Source: Euphorbia lathyris | Taxonomy: Eukaryota > Streptophyta > Magnoliopsida > Malpighiales > Euphorbiaceae | Direction of reading: 5' to 3' | Length of the DNA stretch: 64,000 nucleotides | Assembly (NCBI RefSeq): GCF_963576675.1 | Contig: NC_088913.1 | Location: 5,001 to 69,000 of the forward strand | Part shown: positions 22,816 through 33,843 of the stretch, in pieces | Layout: every line of letters begins with the position of its first letter | Numbering within the stretch: position 1 is the stretch's first letter | Position numbers and translations under genes: made by a program | Notes under the pieces: generated by a model | Told to the model about the DNA's origin: nothing | Databases searched by the model: none | What the model saw: the letters and a program-made list of their open reading frames with translations, nothing else

Positions 22816-23205
22816 TACGGCTTACATCTTATCCCTTGAAAATTAAAAGAGAAAGACATTAATTTCAGCATGCCTTTACATTAATTAAAAATAAAATTAA
22901 TCTATAATTATTTCTTAAAGGAACACGTATAATTAACCTAATCATATTCAAATTAGAATTATGTCAACCCTATATAAACTTCTTCTTATTATATGATCTC
23001 CTTATTTTAAAATTACAAAATCCAATCTTCTTCCTTATTTACCAAAAAACATGGAGGAAACGTCGTTTAACCATTGAGTTCAGAGTTCAGAACTTCTCGT
23101 TTTTCAGGTAAAAATTTCTTCTGTTTGCAGTGTTGTTTCTCACGATTTTGAGAATCCGCCGCGATTTTCTCCAATTACTCTCTCTAAGCGTTTTATTGAC
23201 TCCTA
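22816..23205. other. AT-rich spacer, no gene confirmed
   Basis: A TA/AT-rich upstream zone followed by ATGGAGGAAACG at 23051 gives only an eight-codon frame. It could be the 5' end of a lost gene (GTAAAAAT donor-like at 23108), but nothing downstream continues it. Confidence 0.35.
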
Positions 23206-23612
23206 GGTAATTTTTAGCCGTCTTGCTTCCGCCTAGACCGCCTCGACGCTGTCTAGGTACCGCCTAAGTGACAATGAACAAAAACATTTTTTATTGTGAA
23301 TTTATTTTTTTGGTTTATTATAATTCAATTTTAAGTTGTTTCAATGATATTGTTGTTGAAATGTTGATTTTGCACATTTTTAAAGATATATGTTATAAAT
23401 ATACATGATTTTTAAAATTAAATAATTTTATATTATTATTTTTAGATAGTATAATACATATTTTAATTGAATTTAAATAATAATTTGTTGATAAACAAAT
23501 AAAAAATACAAAAATACAAATCCGATTAATCCCCGATTAATTCCGACTAATCCCCGATTAATCCCTAAAGGCTCTATCCGCCCGACTAGCGCCTAGCATT
23601 TTTTACAATCTT
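23206..23612. repeat. Transposon-like block with CGCCTAG/CCGATTAATC motifs
   Basis: The left edge is rich in CCGCCTAGACCGCCTCGAC and the right edge repeats CCCGATTAATCC three times before CGACTAGCGCCTAGC. Similar edges flank common plant non-autonomous elements. The interior is AT-rich and non-coding. Confidence 0.45.
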
Positions 23613-23915
23613 GCTATGAAGACGAATAAAATTCAGTAGCTATACTGTGAAGACGAACAACATTTTAAAGCTTGGCATTGTTTCCTTTTCCTGCTCTTGT
23701 AATATAAACGTTAGGGTCTATGTTTGGGATTCAAAGGGAATAAAAGCAATATTTGGGATCTTCATTTTCTTCCTTTATGTCATTATTCTTCTGTATTGAA
23801 TGTTACCTTTATTTTATTTGTTTCAAATCCTTTTTCATCAAGAATTAAAGAGACCAATAACATATTTTTGGGTAGTTTTGGAGAAATGTACTAATTCTAT
23901 GACAACATGTACATA
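23613..23915. other. Intergenic, no gene seen
   Basis: About 300 bp of mixed composition without ORF or repeat that I recognise. It ends at the GGGAT target repeat of the TRIM array. Confidence 0.5.
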
Positions 23916-23920
23916 GGGAT

Positions 23921-24274
23921 TGTTGTGCGGAATTAATGAAAGATAAAACAATAAACAATCGAAAAACACAGATTTACGTGATTCACCAACGTTGTGTTGG
24001 CTAGTCCACGGGCAGAAGGAGAATAGTTTATTAGGGGGCGAAAATAAGATTACATTGATTAGGTTACATAATGAGATATTTATAATGCCCAATCTAACCT
24101 AATCCCACTAGGAACCCATGATCCTAATCCCACTAGGAACCCATGATCCCAATCCAACTAGGAACTCATGATCCTAATCCAACTAGGAACCCATGATCCT
24201 AATCCAACTAGAAATCTGAAACCCAATACACTCCGAATAGGAAACAAGATATACTGATTCAAGGCATTACGATA
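23921..24274 (-). repeat. TRIM LTR A
   Basis: 354 bp. It contains four units of the 25-bp repeat AATCC(C/A)ACTAGGAAC(C/T)CATGATCC(T/C). Its outer end is next to the GGGAT target repeat. On the + strand it ends GATA where the other two LTRs end GACA. Confidence 0.85.
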
Positions 24275-24489
24275 AATCTCCACCTTGACTTGAATCCTCC
24301 TGAAAACATAACAGATGCACCCATGACAGTGCCAGATGAACAGACTTCTCCCTCTGCCTCAGATTCGCCCCCCCACAGGGCAACTAATAATCTCTATTCC
24401 TAGAATTTTCGATCTTCACGTTCATCGCAGACATCTTTCTCTCCAGAAAATAAAACCCCGATCGGAAACCAAAAGCTCTGATAACAGTT

Positions 24490-24770
24490 TGTTATGTGGA
24501 ATTAATGAAAGATAAATAAACAAGCAATCGAAAAACACATATTTACGTGGTTCACCAACGTTGTGTTGGCTAGTCCACGGGCAAAAGGAGAATAGTATTA
24601 TTAGGAGGCGAAAATCAGATTACATTGATTAGGTTACATAATGGGATATTTATAATACCCAATCTAACCTAATCCCACTAGGAACCCATGATCCTAATCC
24701 AACTAGAAATCCGAAACCCAATACTACTCCGAATAGGAAACAAGATATACTAATTCAAGGCATTACGACA
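24490..24770 (-). repeat. TRIM LTR B (central)
   Basis: 281 bp, with a single 25-bp unit, otherwise like LTR A and C. It is shared between the two internal domains. Confidence 0.85.
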
Positions 24771-24984
24771 AATCTCCACGTTGACTTGAATCCTCCTGAA
24801 AACATAACAGATGCACCCATGACAGTGCCAGATGAACAGACTTCTCCCTCTGCCTCAGATTCGCCCCCCATAGGGCAACTAATAATCTCTATTCCTAGAA
24901 TTTTCGATCTTCACGTTCATCGCAGACATCTTTCTCTCCAGAAAACAAAACCTCGATCGGAAACCGAAAGCTCTGATACCAGTT

Positions 24985-25310
24985 TGCAGAATTACTGAAA
25001 GATAAACAAACAAGCAATCGAAAAACACAGATTTACGTGGTTCACCAACGTTGTGTTGGCTAGTCCACGGGCAGAAGGAGAATAGTATTATTAGGAGGCG
25101 AAAATCAGATTACATTGATTAGGTTACATAATGGGATATTTATAATACCCAATCTAACCTAATCCCACTAGGAACTCATGATCCCAATCCAACTAGGAAC
25201 TCATGATCCCAATCCAACTAGGAACCCATGATCCTAATCCAACTAGAAATCTGAAACCCAATACTACTCCGAATAGGAAACAAGATATACTGATTCAAGG
25301 CATTACGACA
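24985..25310 (-). repeat. TRIM LTR C
   Basis: 326 bp, with three 25-bp units. A few bases near its primer-site end are missing (TTTGCAGAATTACTG where the others read GTTATGTGGAATTAATG). It is followed by the second GGGAT. Confidence 0.85.
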
Positions 25311-25317
25311 GGGATCA

Positions 25318-25577
25318 TGATCAAAGGGAAGCCTTTCTAGAGAAAATGAGATGAAGAGAAAAAAATTCTTTATTGAAGAGAAAACAGAAATTACAACTCA
25401 ATCTTATTAAAAAGATACAGGGGTATACTAGCCTATATAGCCTACATCTATGACAGCTGTCCTTAATAACTAACTGTCTAACTAATCTTGTAACTATAGT
25501 TAGATTTATTAATTAGTGATGATTAACTAACAATTAACAAACTAACAGCTAATTAATAACTGCTACTAAACTTAACA
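25318..25577 (-). repeat. 3' LTR of the reverse-strand copia element
   Basis: On the + strand it runs TGATCAAAGGGAAGCC to CTAAACTTAACA, bounded by TG..CA. It abuts the polypurine tract complement TTCCCCCCTC at 25578. No partner LTR is in the window. Confidence 0.75.
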
Positions 25578-27080
25578 TTCCCCCCTCAAGTTGGTAATGT
25601 TTATAGAGACAATACCAAACTTGGACAGAAATCGATCAAGCTGATTCCCTGTCAAAACTTTTGTGAAAATATCTGCCAGTTGACAAGTTGAGGATACATG
25701 TGGGGTGCAAATAAATCCTTGCTCCACATAATCTCTAACGAAATGTATGTCAATGTCAAAATGTTTGGTCTTCTCATGATCCACCGGGTTTGCTGCAATT
25801 GCTATTGCAGAAGTATTGTCACAGTACAAAGATATAGGCTTAGGAATTGAAATCTTGAAAGCAGCAAGTAGAAATGTGATCCACATGATTTCACAAGCAG
25901 TGGTTGCCATACTTCTATATTCAGCTTCTGCTGAAGACCGGCTGACAGTTGATTGCTTCTTGCTCTTCTATGAAACTAGAGATTTGCCTAAAAAATGCAA
26001 TACCCAGTGACTGATTTTCTTGTTGCGTTGTAGACCTCCCAATCTGCATCATAGTATGCTATTAAGTTCAAATCTTTTTGTTGTGGATAAAACAAACCTC
26101 GAGTCATTGTACCCTTCAAGAACCTGAGTACATGTATTGCAGCATCTAAATGATGCTGTTGAGGTGTAGTCATGAACTGACTAAGCTGCTGAACACTAAA
26201 ACAGATATTTGGACGAGTGAACCCTAAGTATAAGAGTCGTCCTATGAGTCTCCGATAAACATCTGCAGACTGTAAAAGAGGTGAACCATGTTTTGGTTGA
26301 AAACCTGAAGGTAATGGAGAAGAGACTACAGTAGCTTCTTTCAAATTTGCATCTGCTAGAAGGTCTTTTATATACTTAGTTTGGGAAAGAATCATGCCAT
26401 CAGAAGATCTTGCCACTTCTATACCCAAAAAATACTTCACATACCCGAGGTCTTTGATAGTAAATTGGCTATGTAAAAAATCTTTCAATGCTTTGATATG
26501 CACTTCTGAACTACCAGTAATGAGCAGATCGTCTACATAAAGAACCAAAGCTGTGAAATGATTCCCTCATGTACTGACCTATGAAAACCAAACTGCAATA
26601 ACTTTGCAGACATTTCCTTATTCCACATTCTGCCAGCTTGTTTAAGTCCATACAACGACTTAACCAGTTTGCAAACTTGATTGGGAGCTGCTTTAGTGTA
26701 ACCTTCAGGAGGCAACATCTATAAATCCTCTTCTATGTACCCATGTAAATAGGCATTATTTATGTCTATTTGATGAATGGCCCATCCTCTTGCAGCTGCT
26801 AGTGCAAGAAAAGTCCTGACAGTAACCACCTTAGCCACATGTGAGTAAGATTCTGTGTAGTTAAGACCGTAGGTTTGATTGTATCCCTTTGCAACAAGTC
26901 TTGCTTTAAATCTGTCTATAGTGCCATCTGCTTTTCTTTTGATCTTAAAAACCTATTTGGAGGCTATAGCTTTCTTCTGTGGAGGCAAACTTGTGAGAAT
27001 CCAAGTTCCATTTTCTTCAAGAGCTTGCAATTCCATAGCCATAGCTGTCTGCCATCTATCATCCGTAGCAGCCTGTTTAT
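25318..27080 (-). pseudogene. Ty1/copia element, 3' part (RT, RNase H, 3' LTR), degenerate
   Basis: Read from 27080 down, the reverse transcriptase appears as WQTAMAMELQALEENGTW, RFKARLVAKGYNQ, SLYGLKQAGRMW and the catalytic LYVDD (26548-26500), followed by FLGIEVARS and the RNase H part with ADW, TTACE and DIHFVRD. The reading frame is broken several times. Stop codons occur near 26955 and 26720, and a shift lies near 26550-26570. A one-base loss in the T-run after GYCIF (~25990) is followed by TAG in place of the usual Trp codon. The last 112 codons (25910-25572) are open. A polypurine tract (GAGGGGGGAA) then leads into a 260-bp LTR (25318-25577). The 5' half is absent: homology stops near 27080. 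Confidence 0.9.
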
Positions 27081-28219
27081 ATTTGTATTTATAGATATGA
27101 TAAAATAACTTACAAAGTATCCTAATGAAAAAAATTATATCACAACAAAAAATTCGTAAAGATCCATTCAAATTCTATTTATTTAACCTTAATAAATAGC
27201 ACTAAAACCAATATAACTGAAAATTTGTATAACACATTGATAAAAAATATGTAAGGATTCATTCAAATTCTATTAATTTAACTCTAATAAATAACATTAA
27301 AACCAATATAACTGAATTTTTTTATAACATATTTTATTTTTCGTTGTATGTTGGCTTTTCCAAGTAATTTAAGTATAGTTATGATTTTTGCAATTGATTT
27401 GTCTATTCAGCAACTAAATAGCAGTTTTATTTATCAATATATATGGTTTTATAATTAACAAAATATTTAACCCTACAAACTACTATACGAACCAAATAAA
27501 ATTTAAAAATAAAGACATGCTTATTTCAAATTCATGGATTTATCAAAGATTTTAGAAAGCACGAGAAAAAGAATTTTGAAGAGAGCTAGAATTTAATTGA
27601 AAAAACATGATTATATACAAAAAATATTATACAAGAACGAAAATGAACGACTCTTATAAACATGTCAACAGAGACAATAGATTATGATTTCAAAAACTTT
27701 CAAACACTATGTAGATTCCAAATACAACACTAAAATCTATCAATAAAAAGAATACAACACTAAAAGTACAAGTACCTGGATATGTTGATGCCCATATAAT
27801 TTGGGTTTTAACCCCTATAATACCACTACATATCAGCAATAACGGAAACCATGTAAAACAACATGAAGTTCAGCTTAAAGGTCTCATTCCTGAACACAAT
27901 GTAATTATCACCATCTTGAATCCAATTGCGAAGAATAATTTTATTATCACAATATACGAAGGGCATGCATTTACAACACATTTTGACATGCCATTAAAAA
28001 GCAAACTATAAATTTTAACAAAATTTTCAATCCAATTTCGAAGAACAAACTGTTTTCAGGAAAATATAAAATTACCTCTTGCTGAACCGCAGTAACGAAA
28101 CCCATAAAAAATTTCTTCATGTCTATGAAGAGAAAAATGAAAATAATGAACCAGTTACAAAACTGATATAAGAGAAAAGTGCAGAAGAACTGATTAATTT
28201 GACGGAGAAAAATACCAGT
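27081..28219. other. AT-rich intergenic stretch, no gene seen
   Basis: About 1.1 kb of AT-rich DNA. A ~90-bp segment with AATTCTATTxATTTAACxxTAATAAATA occurs twice near 27160 and 27260. No ORF worth calling. It ends at the TTGGA target repeat of the next element. Confidence 0.55.
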
Positions 28220-28224
28220 TTGGA

Positions 28225-28702
28225 TGTCACGGGGGTAACTCTGTGCCGAGCCAAAGCCCCGTGTGGCGCCTCGACTTCCCCAAGTCTCAGCCAGCCAACT
28301 CCTACCGAAGGGTCCCGTCAATGCCTCTGTCGGTATTCCGTCCCGGAAGGGTCTCCCTGTGGGGCAACCTCGCCCTAGAATGGGCACGCACTATGGGGCA
28401 CTCGCCGGCCCCCATAATGTCCGTAGGGTTGCACCCTACGGAGAAATCCGCTTTCCTTCCCGAAGGACGTATGTCCGACTCTCCTAGTCTCTAGCAGACT
28501 AGGGTGGATCACTTAAGCCAGTACCGACTACTGACCCAGGGGGTGGCGGAGATCCAACGCCAGGGTAGTCCCTGTCCCCTATAGTGTTTCTTATACCAAC
28601 TCGGATCCTCCCGTCCACGTACGTTGATATGCTCCATACACCACACAGCTTGCCAATAGGGTTGAGTTTGCCTATGGCCAAACTCCCCCCTCCCCCCTTA
28701 CA
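28225..28702 (-). repeat. LARD-like element, 3' LTR
   Basis: 478 bp; the + strand starts TGTCACGGGGGTAACTC and ends CCCCCTTACA. It is GC-rich compared with its surroundings, which creates spurious ORFs on both strands. A CTCTCCCCCACTT polypurine complement follows. Confidence 0.85.
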
Positions 28703-29103
28703 CTCTCCCCCACTTAGAGGATCAACGTCCCCGTTGATCGGGTTTGCTTCTTCTGACGAAAGCTTCCCCTTTTGGCTTGAGTGTCACTACTGTTTCACTA
28801 AGTTGTCGGCCTGCTTCCACTGATCTCCGCTTGCCTTTGAACTTTACTTGAGTTTCTACACTGCTCGTTTTTCTCTAAGGACAGCTTGAACGTCAACCAT
28901 CCTTTACTTGAGTTTTCACATTGTTCGCTTGTCATTAGAGATGGTTTCAACTCCGACCATTACTTTTCTATTTCTGTAACTTGCGACTTGAACATCTTCG
29001 ACTGAAGATCTTTTCTTGCGCTGCAATTATAAGCTTTATTCGTTGACGCTAGCAGAAGTACTTTTCAAAGGGTTGTGAAGCTTTTTGACAAATTCCTTTC
29101 ACA

Positions 29104-29610
29104 TCAACTAGTGTTTCCATCCGAGCACTCTTCCTCCACGGAACATCCTCTGATACTCTTGCTCCACGGATCACCCTTTAAGTCTTCTTATACCAAGGAT
29201 ACTAGTCCTCCACGGGACATCCTCTGATACACTTTCTTCACGGATCATCCTCCGAGTCTTCTTATACTAAGGATCTTTCTCCGAGTTTTCTTACTGTTCT
29301 AAGGGTCTTCTCCCGAGTTCCCATACTCTTCCACCACATCTCATCATGTACATCTCATCATATACTAGGGGGTCTTCCTCTAAGTATTCTAACTCTTCCA
29401 TAATATACCATAATATACTTTAATATACCATGATACACCATAGGGAGGATTTGCATAGGGCCTACTTGAACACTCTCCCACTTAGAGAATCAATATACCA
29501 TAAGGAGGGTTCACATCACTTGAACTCTCTCCCACTTAGAGGATTAATATACCATGAGGAGGGTTCACATAGGGCCTACTTGCACTCTCTCCCACTTAGA
29601 GAATCAACGT
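29104..29610. repeat. Degenerate tandem repeats in the LARD internal region
   Basis: One set repeats CTCCACGGAACATCCTCTGA...AGTCTTCTTATACCAAGGAT (29104-29300). A second set repeats CACTCTCCCACTTAGAGAATCAATATACCAT...GGAGGGTTCACAT about every 65 bp (29430-29610). Non-coding. Confidence 0.7.
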
Positions 29611-30715
29611 CTCTATTGATCGAGGAGATTTTGGAACGTCGTCGAAGACCATTGATGTCGATGAGCCAAGCAAGAAGTCGCTGATCCTTGCTTCGATTTC
29701 AACATGTTCATCTTTGCAATTGTTGACCATTTCCTGTCTTTCACAATTTGTACCTTGCAAGATGGACCACAAGGAAACCACAGTTTCGTAATATGAAAAT
29801 GTGAATATTGGTAGCCGAACACTTTTTGTTAAGCCTACCCACATTCACAACGGAAGCAAAATATCAAGACAATAATATTACCATCAGTAATCACAATAGA
29901 GGGATAAGAACTCTTACACGATTTTGCAAGTATTCAAATACTTGATTTACCAAAGGATTGATATTGATATACCAACTATGTAGCCAACATCCTCTTGTTG
30001 TCGTTTATGGCTGAGGAGGAAACATGCGGCAAGATTGGACTTGTTTGCTGACGGTTCAAGCCTTGCTTATTTTCCTGCCTCCTTTTGTATTGGACTTCTG
30101 CCTCTATTGTCACCATTGTTGGGTTGTTTCGCCTTCTCCCTCGAGATGAGTTTGAAGTTGATAGTGAAACTCAGAATGAAAACTCTGGAGTTTTTTCCAT
30201 CGATGGTTTTACAACCTGCCCCCGTCAATTCTTTGGTTGAACTCGAACTTTTACCGATCATTGCTTTCATGGGATCTGATAGGATCTCCTGGTTGTCTTA
30301 CGTTTCAGCTCACTAGTATAATGCCTCTTATTTGGTTGGACATGTCCACAGTTTGCTAAAACCATTGCTCGTTGATTTGTCAGCTGCCATTCGCATTTTG
30401 CTTAGGCCACCATTTGATTCGTTTTGTGTTTGCTTGGGTAGACTTTGAGCCGCTTAGAGTTTGCCATCGCTTTTTGCGTGTTTTTCCACGCTCCATTTCT
30501 TTTATTGGAATCCCCACTCTTTCGATAGTCGAAACTCCTCACTTTTCTCAAGCTTTTTGGAGTACCTGCACAGAAAACATGTCCTTCTTGTACATGAGTT
30601 TGTTTTGGGCGTCCCCTCCACAGAGCTCATTACAAACAAGGATAAAACCTATGAATTATCTCAGGCGTCCCCTCAATACATTCATAGTATTAGAACTATT
30701 CGTCTTCAATATCAG

Positions 30716-30898
30716 CCTTCATGGCATCGGCCCCTGCCGGATTTGTATTTAGCCTTCATGGCCTCGGCCCCTGCCGGATTTGTATTTAGTCTTCATGGTC
30801 TCGGCCCCTGCCGGATTTGTATTTAACCTTCATGGCCTCGGCTTCTGCCGGATTTGTATTTAGCCCTCATGGCCTCGGCCCATGCCGGATTTGTATAT
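30716..30898. repeat. 37-bp tandem repeat, five copies
   Basis: Units of CTTCATGGCCTCGGCCCCTG followed by CCGGATTTGTATTTAGC repeat five times with few changes inside the retrotransposon internal region. Confidence 0.9.
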
Positions 30899-31796
30899 TC
30901 GAGTGATCTCTTTTTCATTTCTCTTTCTTTTTTTTGTATGGACTTGCAACCATAATCCTTGCTCAATTTCATCCTGTGACCATCTATGGGTCAGATGACA
31001 ATTTCACAAATAGATTTTTTTTCCCACGACCTTCTATGGTCAAATGAATCTTCCGTCATTTCATCTTCGCAAGGCCTTTTATGGCCAAAGAACCATTTCA
31101 CTGGGTTGTTCTCACCCGATAATCCCAATTACATCCGCTGTCTATCCTTTGACACGATAGACTTGGGCCAATATATCTATTGTTGCCCACAATTTCTCGC
31201 ATAAGGGTCTATTTCCGTCTGATGGAAATGTCCATGTGATCCGACGGTAACTCTATAATAAGTTTTCCTGTATTCTTGAGGAGGCACACACAATGGAATT
31301 CAACAATCCATTCATGTCCTTCCCTCGATCCTTCAAATTCCACATGAGTTTTCTCGACTCATGGAAGAGGAAAAGTAATGTCTAACCGAATCAGAATGAT
31401 TCATGCACAAATTACACCTCAATAATTTGGCTATGATAACCATCTATTCGCTAGATCATCCCCACGCTACTTCACATGAGTTCCGAATTCCGAATATCCC
31501 TTACGCATTCTCCCCCCGTTAAAGGGATTGAATCACCCGCAATCCCATCGCCTACTACCGTATGGGAGTATGCATTCACTTTCTAGCATTCACATGCGTT
31601 AGTGATCTTAGTTCCCTTTTGTTATTTCCGCATTCCCACACACTGGGTAATATTTCGCCACACTGCCCTGGTAAACCATGGCCTTTTATTAATCCGAAAA
31701 ACATCATAAAATATTCTCGGAAAAGCATCATAAATTTCCGTCCGTCAATTCTTTGGGGAAATTTAGGATCTTTAGTATCGCAAGCCCGCATCTCCA

Positions 31797-31990
31797 AGGT
31801 CTCGCTTAGTTAAAGATATGTTCGCTCACACCACGATGAACTCGATTAGTTAAAGCGACGTTGGCTCACACCACGAAGAACTCGTTTAGTTAAAGCACTA
31901 TTGGTTTATACTATGAAGAACTCGCTTAGTTAAAGCTGGCACACTCTCTTCAGGGAGAACTCTTTTAGTTAAAGCTTACTTGTCCACCTC
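31797..31990. repeat. ~44-bp tandem repeat, four to five copies
   Basis: GAACTCGxTTAGTTAAAGC recurs every ~44 bp with TTGGCTCACACCACGA between. It is close to the primer-site end of the LARD-like element. Confidence 0.8.
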
Positions 31991-32066
31991 GCAAAGGTCT
32001 TGCTCAGTTTAAGAGACTACCACATACTTCACAAGGCCTTTTCTTAGTTCTGGCTCGGATACCAAA

Positions 32067-32532
32067 TGTCACGGGGGTAACTCTATGTCGAGCCAAAGCC
32101 CCGTGTGGCGCCTCAACTTCCCCAAGTCTCAGCCAGCCAACTCCTACCGAAGGGTCCCGTCAATGCCTCTGTTGGTATTCCGTCCCGGAAGGGTCTCCCT
32201 GTGGGGCAACCTCGCCCTAGAATGGGCACGCACTATGGGGCACTCGTCGGCCCCCATAATGTCCGTAGGGTTCCACCCTACGGAGACATCCGCCTTCCTT
32301 CCCGAAGGACGTATGCCCGACTCTCCTAGTCTCTAACAGACTAGGGTGGATCACTTAAGCCAGTACCGACTACTGACCCAGGGGGTGGTGGAGATCCAAC
32401 GCCAGGGTAGTCCCTGTCCCCTATAGTGTTTCTTATACCAACTCGGATCCTCCCGTCCGCGTACGTTGATATGCTCCATACACCACACAGCTTGCCAATA
32501 GGGTTGAGTTTGCTTATGGCCAAACTCCCCCC
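32067..32532 (-). repeat. LARD-like element, 5' LTR (slightly truncated)
   Basis: Matches 28225-28702 except for scattered changes, and lacks the last ~12 bases at its outer end, where it joins an 84-bp segment (32533-32618) that recurs inverted at 33328-33412. The primer-site complement GGCTCGGATACCA precedes it. Confidence 0.85.
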
Positions 32533-32618
32533 CCTCACCCTGGTCCAATACCATGTAGATATTGTCCCTCTGGCCCAATTCCAACACATTGGGCCTCACG
32601 GCTTTAAAACGCGTCTAG

Positions 32619-33094
32619 TGTAAGGGGGGGGGGGAGTTTCGCCATAGGCAAACTCAACCCTATTAGCAAGTTGTGTGGTGTATGGAGCATATCAACGTAT
32701 GCACACGGGAGGATCCGAGTTGGTATAAGAAACACTATAGGGGACAGGGACTACCCTGGCGTTGGATCTCCGCCACCCCCTAGGTTAGTAGTCGGTACTG
32801 GCTTAAGTGATCCACCCTAGTCTGCTAGAGACTAGGAGATTCGGGCATACGTCCTTCGGGAAGGAAGGCGGATGTCTCCATAGGGTGGAACCCTACGGAC
32901 ATTATGGGGGCCGGCGAGTGCCCCATAGTGCGTGCCCATTCTAGGAAGAGGTTGCCCCACAGGGAGACCCTTCCGGGATGGAATACCGATAGAGGCATTA
33001 ACGGGACCCTTCGATAGGAGTTGGCTGGCTAAGACTTGGGGAAGTCGAGGTGCCACACGGGGCTTTGGCTCGGCACAGAGTTACCCCCGTGACA
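32619..33094 (+). repeat. Inverted third copy of the LARD LTR with intact primer site
   Basis: Reads TGTAAGGGGGGGGGG on the + strand and ends CCCCCGTGACA, followed by AT and TGGTATCAGAGC (33097-33108). With 32067-32532 it forms a palindrome with ~470-bp arms and an 86-bp spacer. Confidence 0.85.
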
Positions 33095-33166
33095 ATTGGT
33101 ATCAGAGCTGACACTCCATGTACGATGTGTGGTTTGGGGACGAACCAGGCGGAAGCTGGTGGGCCT

Positions 33167-33412
33167 GTAATGACTCGTTCCGGAATGGGTGGCGCCGGGG
33201 TAGAAGACCTGAGCAAAGAGCGGCCCTAAGGGATGACGATGGGGGCAGGAATGAACTGAATCCCACATCGGAAATGAAGAGGGAGTGATTAGGGCTTATT
33301 AGTAAGATATGAATCCAATACATGTAGACGCGTTTTAAAGCCGTGAGGCCCAATGTGTTGGAATTGGGCCAGAGCGGACAATATCTACATGGTATTGGAC
33401 CAGGGTGTTACA
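33167..33412 (-). repeat. Different LTR-like block (TGTAACACCCTGG type)
   Basis: On the reverse strand it starts TGTAACACCCTGGTCCAATA, contains GCGTCTACATGTATTGG and CCGATGTGGGATTC, and ends GAGTCATTACA. Cassandra-like and other small plant elements have such ends, but no 5S rRNA-like box is visible. Its first 84 bp recur inverted at 32533-32618. Confidence 0.55.
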
Positions 33413-33417
33413 TTGGA

Positions 33418-33843
33418 TCTGAAAGAGAAGAAATCACGTCACTGAGGCGAAGAGAGAAAGCTAGTCCCAAGGTCGAAAGAGGTCTAATGGTAAGTGTATG
33501 ACGATGGATTAGAAGGAAGGGAAACATGAATTATGATAAGAGAGGCGGGAGAATGAAGGAGTGTGTGAGAACATAACAGCTGAGAAAGAGAGAGGCAAGA
33601 CGTGGAAACGGAGGAATAAGAAGTGGATTCGAAAGAGGACACATCCACATGATAATTATTATTTAATAATTTAAAAAATGATTTGAAATTTGAGAAATTT
33701 TAAACGCCTATAAATCTGAGAGATTTTTTTTTTTGAAATAACATAAAGATGAGAGATTAATATATCAATTTAAATATATGTATAGATATTTATATTGATA
33801 CATATCAATACAAAATTTTTCTTTTAATTACGGTAAGTATCGT
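33418..33843. other. Unique DNA left of the satellite, no gene seen
   Basis: The first half is GA-rich (AAAGAGAAGAAATCACG, GAGAGAAAGC). The second half is AT-rich with ATATATTGATACATATCAAT words. The satellite begins where ACGGTAAGTATCGTTATGTTAC appears. Confidence 0.55.

Larger units (their letters stand above)
23921..25310 (-). mobile_element. TRIM-like LTR retrotransposon array: LTR-internal-LTR-internal-LTR, TSD GGGAT
   Basis: Three LTRs (23921-24274, 24490-24770, 24985-25310) alternate with two internal domains of only about 215 bp. On the reverse strand each internal domain starts just after the LTR with a primer site, TGGTATCAGAGC in the 24771-24984 domain and one mismatch in the other; this matches initiator tRNA-Met. 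Each ends in GTGGAGATT before the next LTR (TGTCGTAATGCC). A small frame MSAMNVKIENSRNRDY resembles a copia gag start. GGGAT occurs immediately outside both ends (23916-23920 and 25311-25315), so the whole array behaves as one insertion. With no gag or pol it depends on another element for movement. LTR length differs through a 25-bp repeat present 4, 1 and 3 times. Confidence 0.88.
28225..33412 (-). mobile_element. LARD-like LTR retrotransposon complex with rearranged 5' side, flanked by TTGGA
   Basis: The complex holds three copies of one ~470-bp LTR: 28225-28702 and 32067-32532 in the same orientation, and 32619-33094 inverted. On the reverse strand the first two bound an internal region (28703-32066) that starts with a primer site (TGGTATCCGAGCC, one mismatch to initiator-Met type, 32064-32052). 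It ends with a purine tract (AGTGGGGGAGAG) next to TGTAAGGGGG. The internal region has no gag or pol frame but many tandem repeats, fitting a large retrotransposon derivative. The inverted LTR has its own perfect primer site at 33097-33108. The 5-mer TTGGA stands at 28220-28224 and 33413-33417, exactly outside TG..CA ends, so the complex may be one integration product. Confidence 0.75.

Noticed and set aside
28243..28494. ORFs of 74-83 codons within the GC-rich LTRs, also at 32085-32336 and 32832-33353
   Set aside because: They lie inside LTR copies, occur on both strands and in several frames, and resemble no gag or pol protein.
29430..29610. CRISPR-like regular repeats
   Set aside because: Plant nuclear DNA; the repeats are degenerate tandem units without unique spacers, inside a retrotransposon.
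30215..30235. CCGTCAATTCTTTGG at ~30223 and ~31743, resembling the conserved small-subunit rRNA 907-region
   Set aside because: Only about 14 bases agree, the flanks do not match rRNA, and both lie in a retrotransposon internal region. Chance is the better explanation.
33167..33412. Cassandra-type TRIM LTR
   Set aside because: The ends and the GCGTCTA and ATGTGGGATTC words are similar, but the 5S rRNA-like promoter box that defines Cassandra is not visible, so I left it as an unassigned LTR.
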